Shown one piece after another: positions 52,847 through 61,787 of a stretch of DNA of 64,000 nt; positions within the stretch are counted from its first letter, which is position 1; each line of letters opens with the position of its first letter. The DNA comes from Promethearchaeota archaeon. Its GTDB lineage: Archaea > Asgardarchaeota > Lokiarchaeia > Helarchaeales > RDOG01. The position numbers were made by a program, and so were the translations under genes. The stretch covers positions 1 through 64,000 of the forward strand of contig RDOG01000002.1 in the NCBI GenBank assembly GCA_011365055.1, given 5' to 3'. The notes beneath the pieces are model-generated. The model did not search any database. It was not told where the DNA came from and saw only the letters and a list, made by a program, of their open reading frames with translations.

Positions 52847-53017
52847 ATGCCTAAATTAATAAGAAAATGCCCAAATTGCGGGAATTACACTCTAAAAGGA
52901 TTATGTCCTCAATGTCATACTCAAACAAAAAATCCAAATCCCGCAAAATTCTCCTTGCAAGATAATTATGGAGAATATCGAAGAAAATTAAAGAAAGAGA
53001 TAGATCAAAACGAATAA
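52847..53017 (+). CDS. nop10: H/ACA ribonucleoprotein component Nop10
   Basis: Nop10 is a small zinc-ribbon protein of the box H/ACA complex that guides pseudouridylation of rRNA, together with Cbf5, Gar1 and L7Ae. The 56 residues match the family end to end: MPKLIRKCPNCGNYTLKGLC with CxxC, then CPQCH, then NPAKFSLQDNYGEYRRKLKKE. The zinc ligands are Cys8/Cys11 and Cys20/Cys23 by count. The gene is too short for a 60-codon cut-off and is easily missed. It stands alone between a coiled-coil gene and the giant TrmB-like gene. Cbf5 and Gar1 are not in the window. Confidence 0.93.
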   Translation: MPKLIRKCPNCGNYTLKGLCPQCHTQTKNPNPAKFSLQDNYGEYRRKLKKEIDQNE

Positions 53018-53175
53018 TTATAAGATTTTTTCTCATCATTTCAATTTAATTAGAGAAACAGTTTAAAAGAAACAAAAATATATTTTTTTCATAATTATTT
53101 TTTATCAGATTTTAAAGGGATTTAAGAGTTCGTTCATGTAAGATTTTAAAAAAAAATAGCAAATTGGTGTAATTT

Positions 53176-56100
53176 ATGGGAGAACTAGAGCAAGATATTA
53201 ATGCAGAAAAATTACTAATCGAACTTGGTCTTACTGAAAAAGAAACAGAGACTTATTTGAGCATTACTGGGAGAGGTCCTGTTTCAATTGGTGAAATAGG
53301 CATCCATGCAAGAGTTTCAGATACCAAAGCATCAAAGATCGTTGAAAAATTAGTAGAGATTGGTTTATTAAAAGCAATTCCAGGTGGAACTCCTAGATAT
53401 GAAGCCATTCCACCTTATTCAGCTTTATTAAAGCAATTAGAAGAATTTTCTGACTTAATAATAAAATTAAAAGATGAAGTGCCTAGAGATCTCTCAAGTC
53501 AATTCCAAGATTTTGTTGAATCTGTCGGTGAAATAACTGGTTTAGAAGATTTTTTAAAATATGTTCGTTTAATCAGAGAAGAAGTTCCCAATGCTTTAGT
53601 AAATCAATTCCAGATTTTTGAATCTGAATTCAAAAAATTTAAAGCGCTTGAAGAATTCGCAGGGTTCATTTCAAAAACCAAAGAACAAACTCCTCCAGCA
53701 CTCAATGACAGGTTTAGAAAGATTGAAGATGAGATTCTATCAATGTCAGGATTGGAGGAATTTAGGACATTTGCTTCAGATTTAAAAAAATCAATACCCG
53801 AAAGACTTAGAGATGAATTTAAGGTTATTTCCACTCAAACAACAGAAGTTTCGGGATTAAAAGATTTACTAAGTTTTGTTTCGAGCTCAAAAGAGGATAT
53901 CCCTAAAATGTTGCTTGATAGATTCTCTGAAATTGAAAATGAATTTAGAAAAATCTCTGGAATTCAAGATTTAAGCAATTTTGCTAAATCAGTTAAAGAA
54001 CAAGTTCCTCCCAGATTAGAAACACAATTTGCATCAATAGAAAATGAAATTAAAAATATAGCAGGTATTGACGAATTAACTAATTTTGCACGATCAATGA
54101 AGGAACAAGTCCCACCTAAATTGGAAGGACAATTTCAAGAAATTCAAAATTCAATAAAAAAAGTCAGTGGAGTCAATGATTTATTAAGTTTTGCTTCAAG
54201 TTTACAATTTGATATTCCAAAAAAGATGATGGGTGAATTTGAGCAGTTTGATAAGCAAATTCAAAAAGTTAGCGAATTAACAACTTTTAAACAATATTTG
54301 AATGAAGTTAAAAGTTCCCTCCCAAAAAGAATGAGTAAGCAATTTGATAAATTCAAGCAACAAATGGAAGGATTAAGACAAAGAATTTATGAAACAGCTC
54401 AATCTCAATCTGGTGAATGGATGGCAATTATGGGAGACATATTTGGTGAATTCATTAACACTTTTATAAATGAGTCAATCGTGAACGAATTAGAAGGTCT
54501 TCGAGTCTATTTTGAAAAGTTGGTCATCGAAGGTGTTGAAGGGATTTTGGATTCAATTATCAATCAAGTTACACAAGCATCAAGAGGAGTGACTGATGAA
54601 TTTATTAAATTGCGGGATTGGTTAGACAATAATGTCCTTCAAGGTTTTAAAAATTCTTTATTAGAAGTTGAGGTGGGAGCAGAACAAGTTCAAGAAGCCG
54701 TTGAAAAAGGAATCAGTGAATTAGGGGCTTGGGTTAAAGAAGAGGTAATTGGAAATCTTTCGACAAGTTTAGATCAAATAGAGTCAGGAGCAAATAAAGC
54801 AAGCCAGGCGGTAGAAATGGGAGTTAATAAATTGGGAGATTGGGTTAAAACTGAGGTTATTTCAAATTTAAGCCAGTCATTAACGGATATTGAGACAGGA
54901 GCAAGCCAAGCTAATGAAAATATAGAGAAAGCAATTATTCGGCTTAAGAATTGGCTTGAAGAAGAAGTAATTAATAAGTTTAAAGATGCTTTAAATCAAG
55001 TCGAAGCTGGAGCTTATCAATCTGCAGATGCATTCGAAAATGGCATTCAAAATCTTGAAGATTGGTTTGAAAAATCAGCAATACCAAATATGGAAAAAAA
55101 TCTCTTGGAAGTTGAAAATAGCGCGGATTCTGCTGCAGGTATCATTGAAAAAGAATTCAAACAATTAAGAGATTGGTTCAATTCAGATATAATTAATTCT
55201 ATAAATGAGGTATTAGGAAATGTGGAAAAAAAAGTTGGAGATGCTTCAGAATCTGTTACAGAAGGCTTTTCTAATCTAAAAATTAAATTAGAAGGCGAAG
55301 TAGTTGAAACCACAAAAGAAACGCTTGATAAAGTCGAGAATAAAGTTGGTAGTGCAAGCCAAACAATGACAGAATCAATTAACCAAATGAAATTATCATA
55401 TGGTGAAAAAGTTGTTCAAATGTTAAAGAACATGCTTGAGGATGTTCAAGGCAGAGTAAGAAGATCTCAAGATGTTATGTATACCTTATGGGAACGAGCA
55501 AAAGCCTTAGTTACTTATAGATTCCAGGACGTCTGGTTTGTTATTGGAAGACAAGGAGCAATGGCTCAAGTCAATGAAACTACATCAAAAGTAAAAGCGA
55601 GAATCTTAATTGTTGCACCTAAATTATCAGATATTGATCCAGTCCCAATTGTAAATATTTTAGAAAATAAACAGAGTGTTGCCGTAAGAATTGCTACTCA
55701 CATTTTAGATACTCCTGAATGTAGAGAAATATTAAGTTTATTTGCCGGTTATGAACGATTACAAATGAGAGACTATCCAGATGAAAATATTTGGGGAATC
55801 ACTCGTGAAAATGAAGAGGTTTTTGTTGGTGCAGTCTCTTCAACGGGGGATGTAGCAGGAATTGCATCAATTGTTGGTGAACACCAAAAAATGTTTATTC
55901 CAATTTTAGAAGATGCTTGGTTGAAAGGTAAAAAAATTGTCATTACCGAACCGAAAAAGAAATTGGAAGTCAAAAAAGAAGAAGTTGAAGAAACTATAAT
56001 TCCTTCAAAAATTGAATTTGCTACAATAAACGAAGTATTTGGACATTTGGGAATTTCATTAAAAAAAAGTAACAAAGCAGAGATCCTCGAATATTTGAAA

Positions 56101-56268
56101 AAAGCAAAGGATATCATATCGGAACAATTTCAGTGGCATCCAGTTTTATATGAAGTCGGGACATGGCTTCAGAGGATCGAATCTGTAAAGGAAGATATCA
56201 TTCAAGATGATTATCGGCAAAGATTGGAAAATAAATTAACCGATTGGAACGAAAGATTGAGCAAATAA
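53176..56268 (+). CDS. Giant TrmB-headed coiled-coil protein (1,030 aa)
   Basis: The N-terminal winged helix (~15-85, LTEKETETYLSITGRGPVSIGEIGIHARVSDTKASKIVEKLVEIGLL) is TrmB-like. Two long helical repeat arrays follow: ~90-400 in ~42-residue units (FAKSVKEQVPPRLETQFASIE-type) and ~450-760 in ~46-residue units (LGDWVKTEVISNLSQSLTDIE-type, with GA..A at the ends), recalling apolipoprotein-like or spectrin-like helical arrays. The C-terminal part (~790-930, RILIVAPKLSDIDPVPIV and GDVAGIASIVGEHQKMFIP) resembles the TrmB effector/PLD-like domain. So a regulator has been stretched by a ~650-residue rod between its DNA-binding and sensor ends. No membrane span. Function inferred: long-distance tether or mechanosensor of transcription. 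Confidence 0.75.
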   Translation: MGELEQDINAEKLLIELGLTEKETETYLSITGRGPVSIGEIGIHARVSDTKASKIVEKLVEIGLLKAIPGGTPRYEAIPPYSALLKQLEEFSDLIIKLKDEVPRDLSSQFQDFVESVGEITGLEDFLKYVRLIREEVPNALVNQFQIFESEFKKFKALEEFAGFISKTKEQTPPALNDRFRKIEDEILSMSGLEEFRTFASDLKKSIPERLRDEFKVISTQTTEVSGLKDLLSFVSSSKEDIPKMLLDRFSEIENEFRKISGIQDLSNFAKSVKEQVPPRLETQFASIENEIKNIAGIDELTNFARSMKEQVPPKLEGQFQEIQNSIKKVSGVNDLLSFASSLQFDIPKKMMGEFEQFDKQIQKVSELTTFKQYLNEVKSSLPKRMSKQFDKFKQQMEGLRQRIYETAQSQSGEWMAIMGDIFGEFINTFINESIVNELEGLRVYFEKLVIEGVEGILDSIINQVTQASRGVTDEFIKLRDWLDNNVLQGFKNSLLEVEVGAEQVQEAVEKGISELGAWVKEEVIGNLSTSLDQIESGANKASQAVEMGVNKLGDWVKTEVISNLSQSLTDIETGASQANENIEKAIIRLKNWLEEEVINKFKDALNQVEAGAYQSADAFENGIQNLEDWFEKSAIPNMEKNLLEVENSADSAAGIIEKEFKQLRDWFNSDIINSINEVLGNVEKKVGDASESVTEGFSNLKIKLEGEVVETTKETLDKVENKVGSASQTMTESINQMKLSYGEKVVQMLKNMLEDVQGRVRRSQDVMYTLWERAKALVTYRFQDVWFVIGRQGAMAQVNETTSKVKARILIVAPKLSDIDPVPIVNILENKQSVAVRIATHILDTPECREILSLFAGYERLQMRDYPDENIWGITRENEEVFVGAVSSTGDVAGIASIVGEHQKMFIPILEDAWLKGKKIVITEPKKKLEVKKEEVEETIIPSKIEFATINEVFGHLGISLKKSNKAEILEYLKKAKDIISEQFQWHPVLYEVGTWLQRIESVKEDIIQDDYRQRLENKLTDWNERLSK

Positions 56269-56279
56269 GCGTATTTTTT

Positions 56280-57182
56280 TTAACCTCCAGGAAATATTAC
56301 CGTCAATTTTATACCAACTTCATTTAATTTAGTTGAAACATATTTATTATCCTTTTTAATTTGATATGCAACTGCACAATCAGATCCCTCTAAACGTTTT
56401 CCCCTTCCTGAATATGGAACCATTTCAATAAAATTATAAACTTCATTAGAAATATCCTTATATTTTTTTATTTTCTCATCTTTCCTTAAAATTCGATATA
56501 ATTTTTCTGGATACCAATTAATTCTTTCCTTTGCAGGTTTTGATTTTTCGATTTTTTCTACTTCTTCTACTAATTTTAATGCGGTTCTTTTACCACAGTT
56601 AACTTCGGGAATTTGATTTTCTCTATCATCAACATAAGCATCAATTAAAGCTGAAACAATTGAATTTACCAATCGATTCTTCGGAGATATATCTTTTTCA
56701 ATATAAGGAAATAAATGGTTTAATGTATCGTTTTGAAAAACATAAGTTGCATTTTCCTTCATTTGGACCATGAGTTTAAAATTATGAAATTGTTTATCCA
56801 AATTTTTTAACATTTCCATTAAATTATTAATATTTTTTAGCTTTTTATAATATGTAACCGCAATTTTATTTAATTTTTGTGAAATTACAATATTATCATC
56901 CATTTTAAAGCCAAGTTCGAGGAGTAGAATTATTTTTGCATTGTTAATTAGGAGAATATATTCTCTATTTTGTTTAATATGCAAATTAAAAGTCATATAT
57001 ATTTTATATTCTTCTTTACTTGATAATTCTATTATAAAGCCATCTTCAGGCCATAAAATATTCGTAATTTCGATTCTAGGGGAAATTTCATCTAAATCTT
57101 TTAATTTTTTTTCGAAACCCTTCCAATTGGATGATATTTCATTAAATTCAAATCGTTCAGCAATAATCATTTTTTCCACCAA
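56280..57182 (-). CDS. Unknown protein (300 aa)
   Basis: A 300-residue protein I do not recognise. The N-terminal half reads as alternating strands (IIELSSKEEYKIYMTFNLHI, YILLINNAKIILLLELGF), and the middle is helical (LNKIAVTYYKKLKNINNLMEMLKNLDKQFHNFKLM). The C-terminal third has AKERINWYPEKLYRILRKDEKIKKYKDI and VPYSGRGKRLEGSDCAVAY. An RWD-like or E2-like fold for the first part was considered, but no catalytic Cys context was seen. It converges on the giant TrmB-like gene 11 bases from its stop. Moderate confidence as a true gene. Confidence 0.6.
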   Translation of the reverse strand: MVEKMIIAERFEFNEISSNWKGFEKKLKDLDEISPRIEITNILWPEDGFIIELSSKEEYKIYMTFNLHIKQNREYILLINNAKIILLLELGFKMDDNIVISQKLNKIAVTYYKKLKNINNLMEMLKNLDKQFHNFKLMVQMKENATYVFQNDTLNHLFPYIEKDISPKNRLVNSIVSALIDAYVDDRENQIPEVNCGKRTALKLVEEVEKIEKSKPAKERINWYPEKLYRILRKDEKIKKYKDISNEVYNFIEMVPYSGRGKRLEGSDCAVAYQIKKDNKYVSTKLNEVGIKLTVIFPGG

Positions 57183-57333
57183 ATTGGATTCTTTATATTG
57201 ATATATAATTTATTAATTTCACAATTTTTTAAATTTATTATTATTTTCATTAATCACGTTCTTATTGATTGAAAAAAAAAACAAAATTAATAAAATAGAT
57301 AAGGGGATTTTTAAAAAATAATAGGATATATTC

Positions 57334-58527
57334 TCAATTTTCTTTAATTTTTATTAATTTAAATAGAATAATTGTTCGAGTTGCCATTATTATTGCAGAA
57401 ATTAGATAAATAACTCCGATATGAATGAATCCTGAAAATAAGACTCCGATTAGAAATCCAAAGTTTAAAAAGGTTATTAAAAATATAAAACTTGTAGCTG
57501 CAAGTTTTGGAGAGGATGCTTCAATAAATATAGCATATAACGTCATATTGGCAACCCCAGAGAGAATTCCCATCAAGATATAGATGAAAAGAAATAATTG
57601 AAAACTAACTAAGCTTGTAAATATTGCAATACATAACGTTAAACTCATGAAAGCCATGTAATATGAAATAAATATGAATAATTTGAATTTATTCAATTTA
57701 TTCCGATAAATATAGAGTAATATTATCCCGATTATTGAACTTAAAAAGCTGATAATGTAAAGAATACCTACATCTACAAGGGAGGCACCAAAAGCTCTCC
57801 CTAAATAAGGTTCTAAAGTAAATTCTAATAACCCACCATCAATATTAAAAAGAAATGCAAAAATTATAATTAATTGGAATTTTTTTTCTTTAAATATAAC
57901 CCGAATTTCTCCAAAATTAACATCAGTACTTTCATTTAAATTGGGCGGCAATTTCATAAAGAATATAACGGGTAGCAAACACAAACTTAAAATTCCTACT
58001 ATAATGAATCCTAAACCGTAGCTATATTGAAACACTCCTATTACGAAAAATACTAAAGCACCGCCTACTAGCGTTCCCAAAAACATAACGATTGAAATAG
58101 AGACATCATGAGAATCCTTTTTTATTAATACTGCTAAAGAATCTACTGTAACATCCATAATTACAAATCCAAGGCTTTGCAAGAAGAATATTATAGCAAA
58201 AAACACGAAAAAATTCAATATATCTATTGAAAATAATGCTAAGAAAATCCCATTGAAAATTATACCAATAAATAAATAAGATTTTTTCTTATCAGAGAAA
58301 ATGGGTAAAGAATATTTATCGGTTAAAGGTGCAATTACGATTTTTAATAAAAAAGGAATTATACCAATAGAGCCCACAATCCCAATTAGAATTGAATTGA
58401 TTCCCAATACATATCCCAAATAATATGATAAAGCGTTATAAATTGCATATGCTATAAATCCCTCAACAAGATATACAAGAAAAATAAGTATTTTTATCCT
58501 TATTATGTCTTTTTTTTCATCAGACAT
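57334..58527 (-). CDS. MFS transporter (12 membrane segments)
   Basis: A 397-residue membrane protein with about 12 hydrophobic spans and a central break (~190-215, KLPPNLNESTDVNFGEIRV). The cytoplasmic loop 2-3 has LTDKYSLPIFSDKKKSYLF, a weak A-motif equivalent. The overall look is of the folate/biopterin or AmpG-like MFS branches, with MDVTVDSLAVLIKKD in span 4 (compare the D-type motif). Substrate is unknown. It is divergent from the ubiquitin-like gene with a 335-base spacer that contains repeated TTTCAC motifs, so the two may share regulation. Confidence 0.85.
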   Translation of the reverse strand: MSDEKKDIIRIKILIFLVYLVEGFIAYAIYNALSYYLGYVLGINSILIGIVGSIGIIPFLLKIVIAPLTDKYSLPIFSDKKKSYLFIGIIFNGIFLALFSIDILNFFVFFAIIFFLQSLGFVIMDVTVDSLAVLIKKDSHDVSISIVMFLGTLVGGALVFFVIGVFQYSYGLGFIIVGILSLCLLPVIFFMKLPPNLNESTDVNFGEIRVIFKEKKFQLIIIFAFLFNIDGGLLEFTLEPYLGRAFGASLVDVGILYIISFLSSIIGIILLYIYRNKLNKFKLFIFISYYMAFMSLTLCIAIFTSLVSFQLFLFIYILMGILSGVANMTLYAIFIEASSPKLAATSFIFLITFLNFGFLIGVLFSGFIHIGVIYLISAIIMATRTIILFKLIKIKEN

Positions 58528-58717
58528 TATTTATGTCTCCTAGGATTCAGGTATTTATTTAGGATGATATTGTATATTTTTTATTGTACTTTTTCTTAGA
58601 ATATAAATAATTATGTTCTTTTTTAAGATTTCAAGTCATCTATTCAATATTTTCCAAAAATATTTATTATAACGACTTTTTTTTAAAAAAAACTTACAAC
58701 CTAATTATTTCAAAAGA

Positions 58718-58800
58718 TTTTCACTTTTGTGTGAAATTCTTTATTGAAAAATAAAAGTTTAATTTCACATAATTCGATTTTCTTTTGTTAATTTCACAAA
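58718..58800. promoter_or_regulatory. TTTCAC repeats upstream of the ubiquitin-like gene
   Basis: An inverted pair TTTCAC-TTTTGT-GTGAAA stands at 58719-58736, and two more direct AATTTCAC copies stand at 58761-58768 and 58790-58797 (29 bases apart, about three DNA turns). A TATA-like TATTTTTAAAATA (~58812-58824) follows, and the ATG is at 58863. Together these look like regulator sites in the divergent spacer with the MFS gene. Confidence 0.45.
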
Positions 58801-58862
58801 AATTTCTAAAAATATTTTTAAAATAAGGATGATTTGAATATAACATAGAAAAGGTGAAAAAT

Positions 58863-59114
58863 ATGGTAGAATACAGATTTAGATTAACTGGAGTTCCACC
58901 AGACCAAGCAGTTAAAACTGTAGATGTTGATGTTAATCAAAATGTTGCCGACGCAAAAAAGCAAGTACGTAAGGCGTATAAATTGAATCCAATTCTCACT
59001 ATTCAATTCATTCATAAAGGTAAAGTATTACCAGATAATGTTCGTTTTGCAAGTTTAGGAATTTTTCCGAAAAAAGATGTAATTACAGTGATGGCAACAC
59101 AAGCGGGCGGATAA
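58863..59114 (+). CDS. Ubiquitin-like (beta-grasp) modifier ending in Gly-Gly
   Basis: The 83-residue protein aligns by eye with ubiquitin: a beta1-beta2 hairpin (YRFRLTGVPP, KTVDVDVN), the helix NVADAKKQVRKAYKL, beta3 with IQFIHKGKVLPDN (compare LIFAGKQLEDG), and the terminal VITVMATQAGG (compare HLVLRLRGG). The C-terminus is exactly the diglycine needed for activation, with no extension to remove. The start at 58863 follows AGGTGA; a GTG nine bases earlier would add three residues. Asgard archaea are known to hold ubiquitin-system genes, but no E1, E2, E3 or deubiquitinase gene lies nearby. PAN, 4 kb away, could be the downstream unfoldase. A conjugating or sulfur-carrier (SAMP/Urm1-like) role are both possible. 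Confidence 0.88.
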   Translation: MVEYRFRLTGVPPDQAVKTVDVDVNQNVADAKKQVRKAYKLNPILTIQFIHKGKVLPDNVRFASLGIFPKKDVITVMATQAGG

Positions 59115-59140
59115 AACCCCCTTTTTTTATATTTTTTATT
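59112..59140 (+). terminator. T-rich terminator after the ubiquitin-like gene
   Basis: AACCCCCTTTTTTTATATTTTTTATTTTTA follows immediately after the stop. A C-run then an oligo-T tract fits an archaeal intrinsic terminator and separates this gene from the longin-like gene 53 bases on, although read-through is possible. Confidence 0.5.
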
Positions 59141-59167
59141 TTTATAGGATTAAGATTTGGTGATATT

Positions 59168-60274
59168 ATGCCAAATGGAATCGTGGTTCTCGGTTGGAGA
59201 GATGATATAGGAGCATATTTATTAGCTCAACATCCGCATGATTTTTCATTATCAGTTGATAATGTTATGAGCATTTACAACGTGCATAGACAAAATTCAT
59301 TAGAGCCTAATTTCGGGTATCTAAGCACTAAGGATTTAAAAGTTGCTAGCTTTTTTACCGGGATGAAAACAACAAGATTTTTAGGACCTGCACCAAATTT
59401 TACTGTAGGTATCTTGCTACAGAAAGATGAAAATGCGATTTCCTTCAAAAAAATGATTGAATCAGTTACTACTAACTATATAGTTGGAGAACTGATAAAT
59501 ATCCTACCAAATGCTTTAGATAAAATTCCAGAAGCAAGAGGAGTATTTTTATTACAAAAGAAACACGACACAAAACCATATCTTCCAACGGATATGACTA
59601 ATTTTAAAAAAGAAGTAGAAATCACGCAACCTATGTTAGATCAAATTTATGAAAAAGCATCGAAGAAAAATGATCCACATTATTTTTCTATCAAAATTGA
59701 AGATTTGAAAATTTATGGATTCTTTTCAGGAACTGGAGATAAATTCGTTGCTTTAAAAGATACAGCAATTTGTTTTGCCTTTCCAAAAACATTTAGCGAT
59801 GATAGAACCATGGAACAAGCCATGCCAAGTCTTGCTTTTGAAATGTTAATGAAATTCAGTACTACTCTTTCTGAAGGTCTTGTCAAAGTAAATGAAGCAG
59901 AGCTAAATTCGATAATGAAGGAATTCGCACCCGAAGAATTGAAACAAGCTGATGATGCTGAAGAGGTTGACATTTCAACTATTTTGGAAACTATAGAATT
60001 GAAAGATGAAGTAAACGTTCTTGAACAAGAAGTTGAAACTCTTAAACAAGAAACTGAGAAAAGACAAGAAATGCTTGAAGGAACGTCTGAAGCAATTGAA
60101 CACCTAGTTGAACAAGTAACTAAATTTCAAAATGAAATAATTGAAAAAAATGAAGAATTAAAGTTAGAAAGAAAATTATTGGCTGAAACCAACTTAAAAT
60201 TGCAAGATAAAGAAAATCAAATAATTAAATTAATGAATATCATACGATCGCTAAGAAGATACGTTTCATACTAA
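59168..60274 (+). CDS. Tandem longin-like domains plus C-terminal coiled coil
   Basis: A 368-residue protein. Domain 1 (~1-125) has VVLGWRDDIGAYLLAQHP and STKDLKVASFFTGM; domain 2 (~145-250) has IEDLKIYGFFSGT and KDTAICFAFPK in the same relative places, so it is an internal duplication. The fold pattern is longin/roadblock-like, the sort used around small GTPases. Residues ~265-360 are a long coiled coil (VNVLEQEVETLKQETEKR). Related proteins occur in other archaea, but the function is not known to me. It is in the same direction as the ubiquitin-like gene, separated by 53 bases with a T-rich stop between. Fold inference only. Confidence 0.65.
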   Translation: MPNGIVVLGWRDDIGAYLLAQHPHDFSLSVDNVMSIYNVHRQNSLEPNFGYLSTKDLKVASFFTGMKTTRFLGPAPNFTVGILLQKDENAISFKKMIESVTTNYIVGELINILPNALDKIPEARGVFLLQKKHDTKPYLPTDMTNFKKEVEITQPMLDQIYEKASKKNDPHYFSIKIEDLKIYGFFSGTGDKFVALKDTAICFAFPKTFSDDRTMEQAMPSLAFEMLMKFSTTLSEGLVKVNEAELNSIMKEFAPEELKQADDAEEVDISTILETIELKDEVNVLEQEVETLKQETEKRQEMLEGTSEAIEHLVEQVTKFQNEIIEKNEELKLERKLLAETNLKLQDKENQIIKLMNIIRSLRRYVSY

Positions 60275-60320
60275 AAAGAAAAAAAGGGTAAGAGAGGATT
60301 TTTTTTTCAAATTAATATTA

Positions 60321-60608
60321 TTAATTTTTTCCTAAGGTTATCTCCATAGTTGATACGCTGAATTTTCCACGATCTTTACTTTCGATCGTTTCTGTGCCTA
60401 TATCAATTTTTTTAACTTTCACTTGATCTTTTAGAAACCTATTTTTTAATATTTCACTTACATCAACAGCTCGGGAAATAGCTCGTCCTCTTGCTTTTAA
60501 AATAATTTCGCTTTGACCGCCTTGTTGGAGAACCGTGATGCAAGCCATGACGTAATTCATCGTATCCTTTCGTCCAATAAAGATAACGTTCTCTTTTCTA
60601 TCAGACAT
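60321..60608 (-). CDS. albA: Alba chromatin/RNA-binding protein
   Basis: Alba (Ssh10b) is a small dimeric DNA- and RNA-binding protein of archaeal chromatin. The 95-residue protein has the family blocks NVIFIGRKDTMNYVMACITVLQ (~7-28), ILKARGRAISRAVDVSEIL (~36-54, with the Lys/Arg loop that contacts nucleic acid) and STMEITLGKN at the end. It has no acetylation-type Lys pair identical to the Sulfolobus one that I can confirm. It is convergent with the longin-like gene and otherwise isolated. Confidence 0.95.
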   Translation of the reverse strand: MSDRKENVIFIGRKDTMNYVMACITVLQQGGQSEIILKARGRAISRAVDVSEILKNRFLKDQVKVKKIDIGTETIESKDRGKFSVSTMEITLGKN

Positions 60609-60850
60609 TTACGTCCTCAACTCCTTTCAATAGTTTATTTTTCTTAGATTTGTTTTTAATTGGTTGAATTTTGCAATTTGCTTCTAATGTTCAATTTCTC
60701 TCGGAAACTCATAATATATACGAGTTTCTATTTTTGATTCAACAGTATAAATAAAAGTTTTTCTAGATGATAAAATTCATCACTGAATTTCATTTGTAAA
60801 ATAAGAAGAAAAAAGGAAAATTTTTATTTAGATCAATATAAAAAATGAGA

Positions 60851-61234
60851 TTATCCCTCTAGTATTTTTTCTACTTTTTTAGCTAATGATTGAATGGAAA
60901 ATAAAACCGCACCTGATTCAATCCCAAGGTCTTTTTCAACAATAGCCATGACTGCAGCATATTTTCCTGCACCTGCTAATGCAACTTGTCCTCCATTATA
61001 TTTTAAGAGGATTTGTGTAAGACCTCCAATACTTAAATCTTTGCTGGTCTCTTCTCCTAAAAACAGTATTCTTGCAGCGTTAGCAGCAACAGTATCCTCA
61101 TCAATGCCCTTTGCCAGAGATGATGCCATGACTAAACCATCTTTTCTGCTAACTATCGCACTTGCTTGAATGCCTGTGGTATCCTTGAATTCCTCAAGTA
61201 AGCTTGCCAATCCACCAGATTTATCACTAGACAT
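60851..61234 (-). CDS. Roadblock/LC7-domain protein
   Basis: A 127-residue protein covering a single Roadblock/LC7 domain, with DTTGIQASAIVSRKDGLVMASSL (~18-40), a helix-strand run (LFLGEETSKDLSIGGLTQILLKYNGG) and ALAGAGKYAAVMAIVEKDLG. In bacteria and eukaryotes such proteins regulate small GTPases such as MglA or Rag/Rab-type proteins; Asgard genomes have many copies. I place the start at ATG 61234; a TTG two codons earlier is possible. No GTPase is adjacent, but a degenerate GTPase-like gene lies at 20 kb. A cofactor role is likely but the partner is unknown. Confidence 0.92.
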   Translation of the reverse strand: MSSDKSGGLASLLEEFKDTTGIQASAIVSRKDGLVMASSLAKGIDEDTVAANAARILFLGEETSKDLSIGGLTQILLKYNGGQVALAGAGKYAAVMAIVEKDLGIESGAVLFSIQSLAKKVEKILEG

Positions 61235-61449
61235 TTTCAATCACACACTTGATTTATGTTAAATTTTAATCTTACTTAATCTTAATATAATATAAACCTT
61301 GAGATAATTTAGTATATTTAAAACCAAATGCACCAATATAATTTAGAGATATTAAAGTAAAATACTTTGATGAAATAATATTCTATAGAAAATATTCTTA
61401 TTCAAATTTCATGAATTTATGAATAATAACTGTTTAATGGTAACTATAT

Positions 61450-61761
61450 ATGAAAATCAAAGAGAATTTAGATAAATTATTAGATTATATTAATTATTGT
61501 TTCATAATATATATGATTATATTATTTGGAAGCTTATTGATTCCAGGCGTTAATTTTACAACTCAGTATTCTGCGGTTATTTTAATAAATCTCCCCATAA
61601 TCGCAGCTACTTTTGGCTATTCACATAAAATCAGAGAAGTCAAAGAACTAGCAGATCCAGAAAGGTTAAGTAGGAAATTATTTTTTGAGTGGTTTATCTT
61701 AACGGCATTCTTAATTCTTGTTGCATTATTCTGGTTCACGCTTCCACTTCCTAATACTTAA
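61450..61761 (+). CDS. Small membrane protein (103 aa)
   Basis: A 103-residue protein with about three hydrophobic segments: IIYMIILFGSLLIPGVNF (~18-37), AVILINLPIIAATFGY (~41-57) and WFILTAFLILVALFWF (~80-96), with short charged loops such as HKIREVKELADPERLSR between. No conserved family is apparent. It starts 26 bases before nac and in the same direction, so both are probably co-transcribed. Function unknown. Confidence 0.65.
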   Translation: MKIKENLDKLLDYINYCFIIYMIILFGSLLIPGVNFTTQYSAVILINLPIIAATFGYSHKIREVKELADPERLSRKLFFEWFILTAFLILVALFWFTLPLPNT

Positions 61762-61787
61762 TAATTTTTAAATTTATGTGATGATAA

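Noticed and set aside
56280..57182. Ubiquitin-conjugating E2-like call for the 300-residue unknown protein
   Set aside because: No HPN motif or catalytic Cys context; the only late Cys residues (CGKRT, SDCAVA) do not fit an E2 active site.
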